Made by a program: the position numbers and the translations under genes. Shown piece by piece: positions 18,200-26,428 of a stretch of 64,000 nt of DNA. The notes below the pieces were generated by a model. The model saw nothing but the letters and a program-made list of their open reading frames with translations. It was not told the DNA's origin and made no database searches. The stretch comes from Anaerolineae bacterium. Its GTDB lineage: Bacteria > Chloroflexota > Anaerolineae > Aggregatilineales > Phototrophicaceae. Within the stretch, counting starts at the first letter, position 1, and every line of letters starts with the position of its first letter. The stretch lies in contig JAJEBE010000039.1 of the NCBI GenBank assembly GCA_022822545.1, positions 1 to 64,000 of the forward strand, in the 5' to 3' direction.

Positions 18200-18228
18200 A
18201 ATATAGCACAGGATGTGGCGGCGGGCAA
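18200..18228 (-). promoter_or_regulatory. Promoter of the Flp pilin gene
   Basis: Read on the minus strand: TTGCCC (-35), 17-nt spacer, then an extended -10 TGC-TATATT. It would start transcription about 70 nt before the pilin ATG. Confidence 0.55.
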
Positions 18229-18272
18229 TCAAAGCCGGGCTGGGGAGCGGTGAATTCTACGGGCGTCGTATA

Positions 18273-18380
18273 GTTTCACCGCAAAGACGCAAAGGCGCCA
18301 AGATCACAAAGAAATTTTCATAATATCTGTAGTGGTATACCCTCTTTTCCCTCGCTGTCCTCGGTGGTGAAAAAAATCTT
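18273..18380. repeat. Facing word-B repeats
   Basis: TTTCACCGCAAAGACGCAAAGG (18276 onward) faces a reverse unit near 18352-18375 (CTGTCCTCGGTGGTGAAA). The ends TTTCACC and GGTGAAA form an inverted pair. The rest of the 453-base gap 18140-18592 holds the pilin promoter and nothing else I can name. Confidence 0.5.
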
Positions 18381-18592
18381 TGTGTACTCTGCGCCGGCGG
18401 GCTGTGCCTCCGCGCCCCCTGCGCTGAAAACACACCCCCTCCCCTGTATCCATACTGTATCAATACACACCGCCATTCACCAGCTTTTTCCCGCGCCCCG
18501 CAGCGTCTTTCCCGCCGCCAGGTATCCGTATGGCATATCCAGCGAAACTCGGCTAGCATTGCGCCAACTTCACAGCGGAAGGATTAACAAAT

Positions 18593-19447
18593 ATGAGATT
18601 CGGCGTTGTATTTCCTCAGACGCAGTTGGGCGCGGATCCCGCGCTGCTGCGCGATTATGTGCAAGCGGCCGAGGGCATGGGCTATCACCACCTGCTGGCT
18701 TACGACCACGTCCTCGGCGCCAACCCGGACCGCGAAGGCTGGGGCGCTGGCCGGCCCTACGATTACAAGGACATGTTCCACGAACCCTTCACCCTGTTCT
18801 CCTGGATGGCCGCCCTCACCGAGCGCATCGGCTTTATGACCGGCGTCTTGATCCTGCCGCAGCGGCAGACGGCCCTCGTGGCCAAGCAGGCCGCTCAGCT
18901 GGACCTGCTCTCCGCCGGCCGCTTCCGCATGGGCATAGGCGTCGGCTGGAACGAGGTGGAATACAACTCCCTCGGCTACGACTTCAAAACCCGCGGCGCT
19001 CGCGTCGAAGAACAGATCGGCATCCTGCGCGCCTTGTGGACGCGCGAACTGGTTAATATCGAAGGCCGCTTCGATACCATCGACGATGCCGGCATCAACC
19101 CGCTGCCGCAAGCGCCGATTCCGATCTGGATCGGCGGTTATGCCGATGTCGTATTGCGCCGGGTGGCCCGCCTCGGCGATGGCTATGTGGCCCAGGAAGG
19201 CGCGCCGGAGCTGGCGAAACCGCTTTGCGATGCCTTCTGGGCCTATGCCGAAGAAGCCGGCCGCGCCGACCAGGTAGGCCTGCATACGCGGCTGGCAACG
19301 GCGAATACGCCCCAAAACCAATGGGAAGCGCATATCGAAGGCTGGAAAGGCAACGGCGTGACTGAACTCGCTGTCTATCCCCACGGCGACAAACTGGACG
19401 ATTATCTCGCGCAGTTGCGGCGCTTCAAGGAGACCTTCGGCTTCTAG
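18593..19447 (+). CDS. LLM class F420-dependent oxidoreductase
   Basis: Luciferase-like monooxygenase fold (TIM barrel), 284 aa, of the F420-dependent oxidoreductase type. Family features: the N-terminal MRFGVVFPQT strand, GYHHLLAYDHV, the GIGVGWNEVEY motif, and the PIPIWIGG strand. Such enzymes use F420H2 or FMNH2 on varied small molecules. GGAAGGA lies upstream of the ATG. The large permease gene starts only 3 nt after its stop, so the two are co-transcribed, although no functional link is evident. Composition switches here to C-rich plus strand compared with the left region. Confidence 0.88.
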   Translation: MRFGVVFPQTQLGADPALLRDYVQAAEGMGYHHLLAYDHVLGANPDREGWGAGRPYDYKDMFHEPFTLFSWMAALTERIGFMTGVLILPQRQTALVAKQAAQLDLLSAGRFRMGIGVGWNEVEYNSLGYDFKTRGARVEEQIGILRALWTRELVNIEGRFDTIDDAGINPLPQAPIPIWIGGYADVVLRRVARLGDGYVAQEGAPELAKPLCDAFWAYAEEAGRADQVGLHTRLATANTPQNQWEAHIEGWKGNGVTELAVYPHGDKLDDYLAQLRRFKETFGF

Positions 19448-19450
19448 CTG

Positions 19451-22006
19451 ATGCGCCCGACCCCGCCTCTAAGCTTGCGGCTCGCCCTGCGCTATATCAG
19501 CCGGCGCCTCTTTCAAAGCGCCATGTTTGTCCTGGGCGTCGCCCTCGGGGTGGCTGTGGTCATCGCCATCGATATCGCCAATGAATCGGCCGCCCGCGCC
19601 TTCAGCTTGAGCGGCGAAAGCCTGGTCGGCCGCGCCACCCATCAGATCATCGGCGGCCCCAACGGCTTCCCGACCGAGATCTACCAGCGCTTGCGCATCG
19701 AGCGCGGCCTCAAGCTCAGCGCGCCGGTCCTGACGGAAATCGTGCGCGTCGCCGGCAGCGACCAAGCCTTGCGTCTGCTCGGCGTCGACCCGCTGGCCGA
19801 AGCGCCCTTCCGCTCCTACCTGACCGCCGCGGACGACGCCGTCGATTTCGCCGCGCTCAACCGCATCATTGCCGAGCCGGGCGCGGTTGTGCTCAGCCAG
19901 TCCCTGGCCGAGCGGCTGGCGCTGGATGTCGAAGACGAATTGCGGATCAGCGCCGGCGGAGGCTTCAGCGCCGCCCGCCTGGTCGGCATCCTGCAGCCCG
20001 CTAACAATGCCAGCCGCCAAGCCCTGGATGATCTCATCATCAGCGACATCGCGACGGCCCAGGAAATCGTCGGGCTGGTCGGGCGCCTCGGCCGCATCGA
20101 TCTCATCCTGGACGCGGATGAGCTTGCTTCGCTGCGCGACTGGCTGCCGGCGGGCCTCAGGCTCGCGGATGTCAAAGAGGCGAACTCCCTCGATCAGATG
20201 ATCGCCGCCTTCGAGCTTAACCTGCAAGCGATGAGCTTGCTGGCGCTGGTGGTTGGGCTTTTCCTTATCTACAACACGGTCAATTTCAGCGTGGTGCAGC
20301 GGCGCAATACCATTGGCGTCATGCGCTCCCTGGGCACGACGCGCGGGCAGATCTTCCGTTTCATCCTGCTGGAAGCCTTTCTGCTCGGCTTGGTTGGCGC
20401 GGTTCTCGGTTTGGCCCTCGGCGTCATATTCGGCCGCGGCGCGGTGGCCCTGGTCTCGCAGACCATCAGCGACCTCTATTTCAGCGTGAATGTGCGGGGC
20501 GTCAGCATCCCGCCCTTGACGCTGCTGAAGGGCGCGTTGGTGGGCATAGCGGCCAGTTTGCTGGCGGCGGCTCTGCCATCCTGGGCGGCGACCCGCACAC
20601 CGCCCGCCGGCGTGATGAAACGCTCGAACGAAGAAGAGGCGGCGCGGCGTCTGCTGCCAGCCATGACAGCGGCGGCGGTCGGCTTGACTATTTTGGGCTT
20701 TGTCTTGCTGGGCGCCCCCGATAGCCTGACGCTCGGTTTCGCCGCCCTGCTTTGCATAATCGTCGGCGGCGCGCTGTTTACGCCCCTCGCCCTGGTCCTT
20801 GGGCTGCGCCTGCTGGCCCGCCCGAGCGAAGCGCTCTTTGGCGTCTTGGGGCGCTTGGCCGCCCGCGCCGTCGTCCGCTCATTGAGCCGCACCGGCGTGG
20901 CGGTGGCCGCCTTGACGGTGGCGGTCAGCGTCATCGTCGGCGTCAGCGCCATGATCGGCAGTTTCCGCCTGACCGTCGCCGATTGGCTGGAGGCATCCCT
21001 GGGCGCGCAGATCTACGTCTCGCCGCCGCTATTCGCCTCCAACAACGCCAGCGTCGATGTGGATAGCGCCGTGAAAGCGATCGCGCGGGCCGCGCCCGGC
21101 GTGAGGGCGGTTTCGTCGGCGCGGCATGTGATCGTCAACGCGCCGGACTATCCCGATCTGCCGCCGGTCAATCTGCTCGCCAGCGACTTCGATATCGCCG
21201 GCGACAATCGCCGCTTCAAGTGGAGCGAAGTTCCGGTCGAAGCCCATCAGGCGGCGCTGGAAGCGGGCCAAGTCATGGTCAGCGAGAGCTTCGCTTTCCG
21301 CCGCGGCATCGACCCGGAGCGCAATACCATCACGCTGGATACCGAAGTCGGCGCGCGAACCTTCAAGGTCTTTGGCGTCTACTACGATTACAGCACCGAT
21401 CAAGGCGCGGTCTACATCGCGCGCTCGGTCTATGACCGCTACTTCAACGATCCCTTCATCAGTTCCCTGGGCATCTTCATTGAGGATGGCGCCGATGCCG
21501 CTGCGGTCATCAGCGACTTACGGACGCGCTTCGCCGATTATGATCTGCTGGTGCAGGACAACGCCAGCCTGCGCGGGGGCGCGCTGGAGGTCTTCGACCG
21601 CACCTTCGCCATCACCATCGCCTTGCGCCTGCTGACCACCCTGGTCGCCTTCATCGGCATCCTGGCGGCGCTGATGGCGCTGCAACTGGAGGACGCGCGC
21701 GAATACGGCGTGATGCGCGCCACCGGCATGACCGGGCGTCAACTGACGCAATTCGCCATGATTCAAACCGGGCTGATGGGCCTGGTCGCCGGCTTGCTGG
21801 CGCTGCCGATTGGCCTGCTGACATCGCTGTTCTTGACGCATGTCATCAACCTGCGTTCCTTCGGCTGGACGATGGAATTCGCGCCGCAGCCGTCGCAATT
21901 GCTAGAGGCGCTGCTGGTGGCGATTGCCGCGGCGCTCTTGGCGGGGGCCTATCCGGCCTGGCTGCTGGGTCGGCTGAAGCCGGCCGAGGCTTTGCGGCGG
22001 GAGTGA
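19451..22006 (+). CDS. FtsX-family ABC transporter permease
   Basis: Integral membrane protein of 851 aa with the double MacB/FtsX layout: an N-terminal membrane helix (about 20-42), a periplasmic domain (to about 250), three helices (about 255-385), a linker, further helices (about 400-500), a second periplasmic domain (about 510-700), and three final helices ending in PAEALR. Both FtsX cores show the LLLEAFLLGL- and QTGLMGLVAGLLALPIG-type helices. The partner ATPase is not adjacent. It probably exports lipoproteins or lipids or transmits force, as in LolCE-like systems. Starts 3 nt after the LLM gene. Confidence 0.88.
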   Translation: MRPTPPLSLRLALRYISRRLFQSAMFVLGVALGVAVVIAIDIANESAARAFSLSGESLVGRATHQIIGGPNGFPTEIYQRLRIERGLKLSAPVLTEIVRVAGSDQALRLLGVDPLAEAPFRSYLTAADDAVDFAALNRIIAEPGAVVLSQSLAERLALDVEDELRISAGGGFSAARLVGILQPANNASRQALDDLIISDIATAQEIVGLVGRLGRIDLILDADELASLRDWLPAGLRLADVKEANSLDQMIAAFELNLQAMSLLALVVGLFLIYNTVNFSVVQRRNTIGVMRSLGTTRGQIFRFILLEAFLLGLVGAVLGLALGVIFGRGAVALVSQTISDLYFSVNVRGVSIPPLTLLKGALVGIAASLLAAALPSWAATRTPPAGVMKRSNEEEAARRLLPAMTAAAVGLTILGFVLLGAPDSLTLGFAALLCIIVGGALFTPLALVLGLRLLARPSEALFGVLGRLAARAVVRSLSRTGVAVAALTVAVSVIVGVSAMIGSFRLTVADWLEASLGAQIYVSPPLFASNNASVDVDSAVKAIARAAPGVRAVSSARHVIVNAPDYPDLPPVNLLASDFDIAGDNRRFKWSEVPVEAHQAALEAGQVMVSESFAFRRGIDPERNTITLDTEVGARTFKVFGVYYDYSTDQGAVYIARSVYDRYFNDPFISSLGIFIEDGADAAAVISDLRTRFADYDLLVQDNASLRGGALEVFDRTFAITIALRLLTTLVAFIGILAALMALQLEDAREYGVMRATGMTGRQLTQFAMIQTGLMGLVAGLLALPIGLLTSLFLTHVINLRSFGWTMEFAPQPSQLLEALLVAIAAALLAGAYPAWLLGRLKPAEALRRE

Positions 22007-22027
22007 GCTTGGGCAGGGACGTGACAC

Positions 22028-22069
22028 TTTACCACCGAGTACAGCGAGTTAATTCGAGTACACTGAGAG
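22028..22069 (+). repeat. Word-B repeat, GAGTACAC variant
   Basis: CACCGAGTACAGCGAGTTAA then GAGTACACTGAG. Same arrangement as at 42-93, 22 kb away. Confidence 0.6.
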
Positions 22070-22201
22070 GTAAATCGTTGTCTGGTTACATATTCGTTCC
22101 ACAGTTGATTTTGACTAGATTGGCGCTGGAGTTTGGCGCGGACATTATAAGAATGATGCAGACGGTGCCGAGGCTTTTATTCAAGGGAAGAGGGCAGGCG
22201 A

Positions 22202-23011
22202 ATGTTCAGCAAAAACGAAATCGAACAATTCCGGACCGAGGGCTGGGTCGCCAAAGACGCGTTCTGGTCCGAGCGCGAGCTGCGGGCGATGCGGCGGGAA
22301 TTGGAGCGCCTGAAAGCTCTGGGCTTGCTGCGTAATGTCGCCACCGACGGCGATGGCGAGACGCCGGCGTCGGACAAGATCAACTTGCAACTCTGCCCCA
22401 TGTTCCCGCACAGCGATCTGTACCGCGCGATGCCCTTCGCCGACAAAGCCATCGAGGCCGTGCGGCAACTGATCGGCGATCCGGTGGTATTGCATCTCGA
22501 TCAGGTCTTCATCAAGCCGGGCAAGCAAGGCATGGGCACGAACTGGCATCAGGACAATGCCTATTTTCGGATTGACGATCCGCTGAAAGGCACGGCGATG
22601 TGGACGGCCGTGCATGACGCGACCGTGGCCAACGGCACGATCCACGTCATCCCGGGCAGCTACCGCGTCCGCTACGAGCACAGCCGCGACCCTTACAGCG
22701 ACCACCATATCCGCTGCTATCCGCCGGAAGACGAGGCGCTCCCGATAGAGTTGCCGGCCGGCGGCGTCGCTTTCTTCGCCTACGGCGTGGCGCATTGCAC
22801 GCTGGCGAATACGACTGGGAACGAGCGCGCCGGCGTGGCGCTGCATTTCATCAATGGCGCGATGGATGCGACGGCGGAGAGCGGCTTTCCCCTGGGCAAG
22901 CGGCCTTACCTGACCGGCGAGGCGGCCAGCGGCGGCCTCCAGGAGCACGGGGTGGTGGTGGCGGGAAGTTGGGAGCAAGAGGTGGAGGCAGCGCTCGCTC
23001 AACCTGATTAG
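22202..23011 (+). CDS. Phytanoyl-CoA dioxygenase (PhyH) family protein
   Basis: Non-heme Fe(II)/2-oxoglutarate oxygenase of the PhyH family, 269 aa. The iron facial triad is the HxD in NWHQDNAYF and the distal His in YGVAHCTLAN; the 2-oxoglutarate-binding Arg is likely the one in NERAGVALHF. Hydroxylates an unknown small substrate in the cytoplasm. Many paralogs of this family occur in marine and soil Chloroflexota, which fits the organism guess. GGGAAGAGGGC precedes the ATG. It stands alone between a permease and SurE, with a decayed word-A repeat downstream. Confidence 0.88.
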   Translation: MFSKNEIEQFRTEGWVAKDAFWSERELRAMRRELERLKALGLLRNVATDGDGETPASDKINLQLCPMFPHSDLYRAMPFADKAIEAVRQLIGDPVVLHLDQVFIKPGKQGMGTNWHQDNAYFRIDDPLKGTAMWTAVHDATVANGTIHVIPGSYRVRYEHSRDPYSDHHIRCYPPEDEALPIELPAGGVAFFAYGVAHCTLANTTGNERAGVALHFINGAMDATAESGFPLGKRPYLTGEAASGGLQEHGVVVAGSWEQEVEAALAQPD

Positions 23012-23035
23012 CTGATTCGCTACTGTTCGTATTCC

Positions 23036-23062
23036 GGGCGACCTGACAGAGCGCCACCTTGG
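23036..23062 (+). repeat. Decayed word-A repeat
   Basis: GGGCGACCTGACAGAGCGCC then CTAC nearby; pairing is mostly lost. This is the only word-A trace between 18 and 54 kb. Confidence 0.4.
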
Positions 23063-23064
23063 GC

Positions 23065-23910
23065 CTACATCAAGCGCTGCTGCCGCAGTTCGATCTTGCC
23101 CAGCATAATCTGGCTGAGGCGGAACATATCGGTGCGCGAGGTCATATCGAGGCTGATGGGCGTCACCGAGATCATCTTGTCGTTCAGCAGGGTGTAGACA
23201 TCGCTGTCAGGCTCGGCGGCGGCTGGGTCGCTATTGTATTGATAACCAAGTTTGCCCGTATCGTGCAGCGCCATGCGCTCAGGGCGGGTGGGCCAATAGA
23301 CGCGGCGGCGCGACAACCTGGTCAGGCGCCAGTCAGTCTCGCTGGTCGCGCCCCAGGGCACATCGATTTTCAGCACATCCACATCATCGGGCAAGGTGGA
23401 ATGATCCATCAGCCAGTTGCCGATCTTCAGGCTGAAATCGGCGGAGACGCTGAAATCGACATCGTTCGAGTGGCTTTTGTGCAAGTCAAGCGGCGTCTGC
23501 AGGCTGATGGCGATGGACGGGATGCCGAGGCTGGCGCCCTCGAGCGCCGCGCCGACCGTGCCGGAGATAGTGACGCCGTTGCCGGTGTTCTCGCCGTAGT
23601 TGATGCCGGAGACAAGCAGGGCCGGCTGCTCCTCCGCCAATTCGAGCACGGCGTGCTGTACGGCTTGGGCCGGCGTGCCATCGACGGCGTAGGCGACGCA
23701 ATCGCTGCAATCTATCGGCGCTTCGTAGGGGAAGATGCGCCCTTCGCTGTAATGCGGCATGCTGCGGCCCATGCCCGATTGCTGCTCGCGCGGGGCGGTC
23801 ACGAGCAGGCGCCCGCTGCCGCGAAAGGCGTTGACAGCCGCCCACAAGCCGGGCGAGCGTATGCCGTCGTCATTGGTGAAGAGTATGGTCGGCTTGGCGG
23901 AGTTAGCCAT
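23065..23910 (-). CDS. surE: 5'/3'-nucleotidase SurE
   Basis: Metal-dependent nucleoside monophosphate phosphatase of the stress-survival family, 281 aa. Hallmarks are ILFTNDDGIRSPG (metal-binding Asp pair D14/D15), APREQQSGMG (Ser ligand), and VSGINYGENTGNGVTISGTV (Asn ligand and dimer segment). The AVDGTPAQAV strand is also typical. AGGA lies just before the ATG within a small palindrome, CAGGA..TCCTG. Transcribed convergently toward the dioxygenase gene; no operon partner. Confidence 0.93.
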   Translation of the reverse strand: MANSAKPTILFTNDDGIRSPGLWAAVNAFRGSGRLLVTAPREQQSGMGRSMPHYSEGRIFPYEAPIDCSDCVAYAVDGTPAQAVQHAVLELAEEQPALLVSGINYGENTGNGVTISGTVGAALEGASLGIPSIAISLQTPLDLHKSHSNDVDFSVSADFSLKIGNWLMDHSTLPDDVDVLKIDVPWGATSETDWRLTRLSRRRVYWPTRPERMALHDTGKLGYQYNSDPAAAEPDSDVYTLLNDKMISVTPISLDMTSRTDMFRLSQIMLGKIELRQQRLM

Positions 23911-24141
23911 CAGGATATTCCTGTCTGAAGTCTAGGCGGTCGACATAACCCCTTAGCTTATGTCATGGTTCTTACGCGGGCAAGGCTGTATGTTGCGGGC
24001 GGATTAGAGTGGTGTCATGTCACGATGATCAAGGGCAGTCGGGTGAAAGAAAGTTTCTGCTGAAGTGTGACAAGTCGGGAGTGGCGTTAAAGGTATTGTT
24101 ACAGGTCGACGACTCAGCCTGAACTCGTTTCAAATTCCCTG

Positions 24142-24170
24142 TTGTCAGCCTTATTGAGACATGGTATCAA
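24142..24170 (+). promoter_or_regulatory. Promoter of the Fur/Zur-family regulator
   Basis: TTGTCA (24142-24147), 17-nt spacer, TATCAA (24165-24170). Both palindromic operators overlap or flank it, which predicts repression by occlusion. The upstream gap 23911-24141 also holds a 7-bp inverted repeat GACATAA/TTATGTC (23942-23964). Confidence 0.55.
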
Positions 24171-24197
24171 TAAGGATGTAAATGATACGTGGTATCA
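24155..24197 (+). promoter_or_regulatory. Twin palindromic operators (Zur/Fur-type)
   Basis: TGATACGTGGTATCA (24183-24197) is a perfect 6-3-6 palindrome. TGAGACATGGTATCA (24155-24169) is the same with one mismatch. Centres are 28 nt apart, and both are followed by ATAAG. One covers the -10 box, the other the likely start of transcription. Confidence 0.7.
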
Positions 24198-24223
24198 ATA
24201 AGAAGCACAAGGTTGGATGTCTC

Positions 24224-24664
24224 ATGCCCAGCAAAAGGATCAATCCCGCAGACTGGCTGACCGCGCTCGACGAGAGCGGCTTCCGCGTGACAACAGTTCA
24301 GGAGACGTTGATCGATATCTTCGCGCGCAGCGAGTATCCGCTCAGCGCCGAGCAGGCTTGGGAGATCGCCCGTCAGTCGCGCCCGAAAACCGGCAGAGCG
24401 ACGGTCTACCGCATGGTCGATAAGCTCGAAAATTTGGGCCTAATACGCCGCGTTCATGGTTATCAGGGATGCAGTCACTTCGTACCAACCCTGCCCGAGC
24501 TAATGATGCTGTTCATCTGTCTGAGCTGCGGACGCGCGGATTATCTCGACAGCCAACCGCTGGAAGATCTGATTCAGCACAGTGAACATACCAGCGGGCA
24601 TCACATCACCGACAGTCGATTGCAACTCTTCGGCGACTGCGCGGACTGTCAAGAAAACGCTTAA
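24224..24664 (+). CDS. Fur-family metalloregulator (probable Zur)
   Basis: 146-aa winged-helix repressor of the Fur family. The DNA-binding helices cover about residues 20-80 (GRATVYRMVDKLENLGLI). Structural zinc Cys pairs are C99/C102 and C139/C142. The usual HHDH sensor stretch before the first CxxC is replaced by PELMM, while a His-rich loop remains at 119-127. The cluster with COG0523 proteins points to zinc (Zur). An in-frame ATG at 24182 has a good AAGGA, but it would place operator 2 inside the coding region; ATG 24224 gives the normal family N-terminus. It probably represses its own operon. Confidence 0.85.
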   Translation: MPSKRINPADWLTALDESGFRVTTVQETLIDIFARSEYPLSAEQAWEIARQSRPKTGRATVYRMVDKLENLGLIRRVHGYQGCSHFVPTLPELMMLFICLSCGRADYLDSQPLEDLIQHSEHTSGHHITDSRLQLFGDCADCQENA

Positions 24665-24685
24665 CTATACGGGAGAAAGAACAGG

Positions 24686-25846
24686 ATGAATTTGCCAGTC
24701 GACTGGGGAACATTGTGGCTCGGGGGCTTTTGCCCGGTGGGGGCGCTGGGTGGTTTGCCGGTGCGCGGCGCGGATTATGCCGCCCATCCGCCGCTGGATG
24801 ATTTGCTGACCCTGCCCCCCGATACAAGGTTGCGCGCCGATGCGACGCTTGAGTCCGCCGAAGAGGCATGGTCGGAACGACTGGGCGGCGCAATGGTCCT
24901 GCTGGCGCGCGATGCTTACCGGGCGCGCCGCTTGCTGCATCAGGCGGCGGGGATTCAGCCAGGTGAATGGGTCGGTATCCCGGCGAATGCCAGCCATGAC
25001 CTGGCGGAGTCGGTCAAACATCACAAGGCGCTGCCGCGCTTTCTGGACTTTGACGCGAATCTGCGGTTGGCGGCGTCCAGTACGCGCTTCACCTGGACGC
25101 AGGTGCTGCGGGGGTTGTGGCAGCCGCAGAACGCTACCTGGCTCGACTGTGCTGACACCCTGCCTATGCCCGGTGCGGCAGAGCGTTCGGTAGTGACGCT
25201 CTACGGCTTGCATCTGCCTGATGCTGATGACCGCCCCGGCGCGCTGTTGGCATTCAATGATGAGGCGCTTTATGCAGAGGTGAAAGCATTGCGTCAACCG
25301 GCTGACTGCCCGAACGCAGCGCAGGCATTAGCGCAGTCTGAACGCCTGCCAGAACTGGCGGAGCGGCAAAGCGCGAATCTGGCGGAGGCGCGGCGCGGTC
25401 TGCGTGAAGCTGCCGGGCTGGCGACGCACGAGCCCAACAGTCTGGCGCTGGCGACCGCGGTCGCGGTACAGATTCCGCTGGAGTGCGATGCCGCCACGTT
25501 TTACGCCTACGTTGAGCAGGAAAATACGCCCGTGCGCTGGCTGCCACAGATTCAACCTTTGCATTATGCCGCGCTCCGTGCTGACGGCGCGCCAGAGCAC
25601 CGGAGAACGGCGGAGAACCTCGCCCGCTGGTTGTACGTCCCGGTGGGGCCAGATTACACCTTTGAGGAGATCAAACACGGTGTGCTGGGCATCGTCAAAG
25701 CGGCGGAATATCTCGGTGTGCGCTGGCGCAGCAATCCAGCCCATGCGGCCGAGTACGCTGCCTTGATGGATCAAACGTATGGCGCCGGGCATGATGCCTA
25801 CCGCCCATTGTTTGCGCTGGATGGAGCCTTCGCGGCCGGAGATTAG
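24686..25846 (+). CDS. DegT/DnrJ aminotransferase-like protein, apparently without PLP lysine
   Basis: 386-aa cytoplasmic protein, second gene of the zinc-type island. By eye the central part follows the DegT/AHBA-synthase fold: AAGIQPGEWVGIPANASHD resembles the GxGDEVI-PANT segment, and LLAFNDEALYAEVKALR resembles the GG-L-TND strand and helix. The C-terminal PVGPDYTFEEI also fits. The usual SFxxxK Schiff-base motif before GG is not present (VVTLYGLHLPDAD instead), so it is probably not a transaminase. The gap to the next gene is 2 nt. The family assignment is inferred; the function is unknown. Confidence 0.55.
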   Translation: MNLPVDWGTLWLGGFCPVGALGGLPVRGADYAAHPPLDDLLTLPPDTRLRADATLESAEEAWSERLGGAMVLLARDAYRARRLLHQAAGIQPGEWVGIPANASHDLAESVKHHKALPRFLDFDANLRLAASSTRFTWTQVLRGLWQPQNATWLDCADTLPMPGAAERSVVTLYGLHLPDADDRPGALLAFNDEALYAEVKALRQPADCPNAAQALAQSERLPELAERQSANLAEARRGLREAAGLATHEPNSLALATAVAVQIPLECDAATFYAYVEQENTPVRWLPQIQPLHYAALRADGAPEHRRTAENLARWLYVPVGPDYTFEEIKHGVLGIVKAAEYLGVRWRSNPAHAAEYAALMDQTYGAGHDAYRPLFALDGAFAAGD

Positions 25847-25848
25847 CC

Positions 25849-26304
25849 ATGCAGTTGATCGCCATCACCGGGATGCCGCATCAACCAAAAGCCAGGTTTA
25901 CGCAGGCGCTCATTGAAGTGTTGTCTGAGGAAACGGACCGCCTCGCGCTGATCGACAATTGCGATATGCCGCTGTCGATCTCTGGGGTGACGCGTCAACG
26001 GCTGGCGGGCGGTTGTGTCTGTTGTTCTCTGGCGTCTGGGCTGATATCGCAGCTAGGGCGACTGGATGCCGATTATGCGCTTCTGCCTGTCTCGGCGCTG
26101 GCAGACCCGGGGGCGCTGGCGTCGATCCTGGATAGTTTGCGGAGTGAAGGCCTTCAGATAACAACAGTGTCCCTCATTGATATTCTGACTCAGATTCGTA
26201 ACCCGTATCTATCGAGGAAGCTGAAGTATTACAGCGATTTTCAGGTTTATGAGCCATTTGAATTCTCGGAGGCAGTTCAAGCCGCTATAGGCATGCCCTT
26301 GTGA
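25849..26304 (+). CDS. Mini COG0523-like protein with CxCC but no P-loop
   Basis: 151-aa protein that aligns by eye with the first half of COG0523/CobW GTPases. [14 protein letters not shown] replaces the Walker [14 protein letters not shown] replaces the IENEFG-type segment, GGCVCC (C56, C58, C59) keeps the metal-binding CxCC, and VSALADPG matches TGMADPG. There is no NKxD and no C-terminal domain. It should bind metal but not hydrolyse GTP. It follows the DegT-like gene by 2 nt and precedes the full COG0523 gene, so it may be a partner or metal relay for it. Confidence 0.7.
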   Translation: MQLIAITGMPHQPKARFTQALIEVLSEETDRLALIDNCDMPLSISGVTRQRLAGGCVCCSLASGLISQLGRLDADYALLPVSALADPGALASILDSLRSEGLQITTVSLIDILTQIRNPYLSRKLKYYSDFQVYEPFEFSEAVQAAIGMPL

Positions 26305-26428
26305 GGAAGGCGTCACATGCTTTGAACAGTGGCGCTTCCGAGCTTATACCGGCAGCGCAGCAGTCTGTCCCGATTGCGGATGTTGCATCTCTGTACGAAA
26401 ACCATCGTTAAGTAGAGGAGGCAGAAAC

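Noticed and set aside
18140..18592. A dif-like recombination site near the composition switch
   Set aside because: I searched by eye for paired 11-nt arms around a 6-nt centre and found no convincing match to known dif sequences.
24182..24223. Upstream ATG for the Fur/Zur-type regulator
   Set aside because: It has a fair ribosome site but would make operator 2 part of the coding sequence and add 14 residues before the usual family start. Kept only as an alternative.
26301..26411. 36-codon frame starting with GTG that overlaps the stop of the mini COG0523 gene
   Set aside because: The overlap is suggestive, but there is no ribosome site, no recognisable motif and the length is within chance.
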